A stretch of DNA of 13,018 nucleotides from NCBI GenBank assembly GCA_017519685.1, contig JAFWRV010000471.1:1-13018 (forward strand), in the 5' to 3' direction. Both the position numbers and the translations under genes were made by a program. Within the stretch, counting starts at the first letter, position 1. Each line of letters begins with the position of its first letter. This document shows positions 13,009-13,018 of the stretch, in pieces. The notes below the pieces were generated by a model. That model saw only the letters and a program-made list of their open reading frames with translations, had not been told where the DNA came from and searched no databases. Source of the stretch: Clostridia bacterium (lineage in GTDB: Bacteria; Bacillota; Clostridia; Oscillospirales; Acutalibacteraceae).

Positions 13009-13018
13009 ATGGGAATTA
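13009..13018 (+). CDS. First codons of a putative IS200-like transposase (partial)
   Basis: ATG GGA ATT is all that is visible. It is called because a perfect AAGGAGGT lies 6 nt upstream and the leader has insertion-sequence character. An MG-start is common in IS200-type TnpA proteins, but three residues prove nothing about the product. Confidence 0.45.

Larger units (their letters stand above)
12891..13018 (+). mobile_element. Left end of a putative IS200/IS605-type insertion sequence (partial)
   Basis: Immediately after the terminator comes a GC-richer hairpin. It is followed by a structured leader, a perfect Shine-Dalgarno and an ATG starting MGI at the window edge. A subterminal hairpin followed by a structured leader before a transposase is the usual architecture of IS200/IS605 elements, which lack terminal inverted repeats. 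The exact outer border is uncertain by several bases and no transposase motif is within view. The call rests on architecture and on resemblance recalled from clostridial IS200 ends. An ordinary chromosomal gene with a structured leader is the alternative. Confidence 0.55.

Overview
The window looks like a chromosomal segment of a low-GC Gram-positive anaerobe of class Clostridia. A gut Oscillospiraceae/Ruminococcus-like bacterium is the best guess. The reasons are A+T-rich intergenic DNA, strong AGGAGG-type ribosome binding sites, sigma-A type promoters, one TTG start, secreted proteins with Gram-positive signal peptides, a BspA-type leucine-rich-repeat protein, a C1 cysteine protease with a lectin-like region, and an uncharacterised membrane protein of the DUF5058 type. 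The organism call is inference.

Layout. Bases 1-100 hold the last codons of an unidentified plus-strand gene and its terminator. A cytoplasmic GH20 beta-N-acetylhexosaminidase lies on the minus strand (102-1280). From a divergent spacer containing a perfect 6-4-6 dyad and a perfect consensus promoter (TTGACA-N17-TATAAT), the plus strand reads aconitase, then isocitrate dehydrogenase (the citrate-to-2-oxoglutarate branch). After only 21 bp come a secreted papain-like protease and a secreted LRR/Ig-like protein, and the run closes at a 14-bp-stem terminator (7431-7465).

A second plus-strand unit is cleanly bounded by an extended -10 promoter (7509-7537) and a hairpin (10441-10474). It holds a membrane-anchored metallophosphoesterase with a C-terminal beta-rich domain, followed by two polytopic membrane proteins of unknown function. 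This is the best candidate here for an undescribed system. Next come a 66-residue zinc-ribbon protein and an ADP-ribosylglycohydrolase of the DraG type. The latter's stop codon shares a TTAA with that of a convergent ECF-transporter S-component gene on the minus strand.

From 12051 to 12203 two matched promoters (both TTGAAA-N17-TATAAT) diverge. One drives the ECF S component and the other a small secreted protein of unknown function (12204-12827). Past that gene's terminator the window runs into the left end of what looks like an IS200/IS605-type insertion sequence: a 9-bp hairpin, a promoter, and a leader that can fold over a perfect Shine-Dalgarno. The first three codons of its putative transposase are the last bases seen.

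No tRNA, rRNA, CRISPR array or origin was seen. No stretch longer than about 190 bp lacks a gene.
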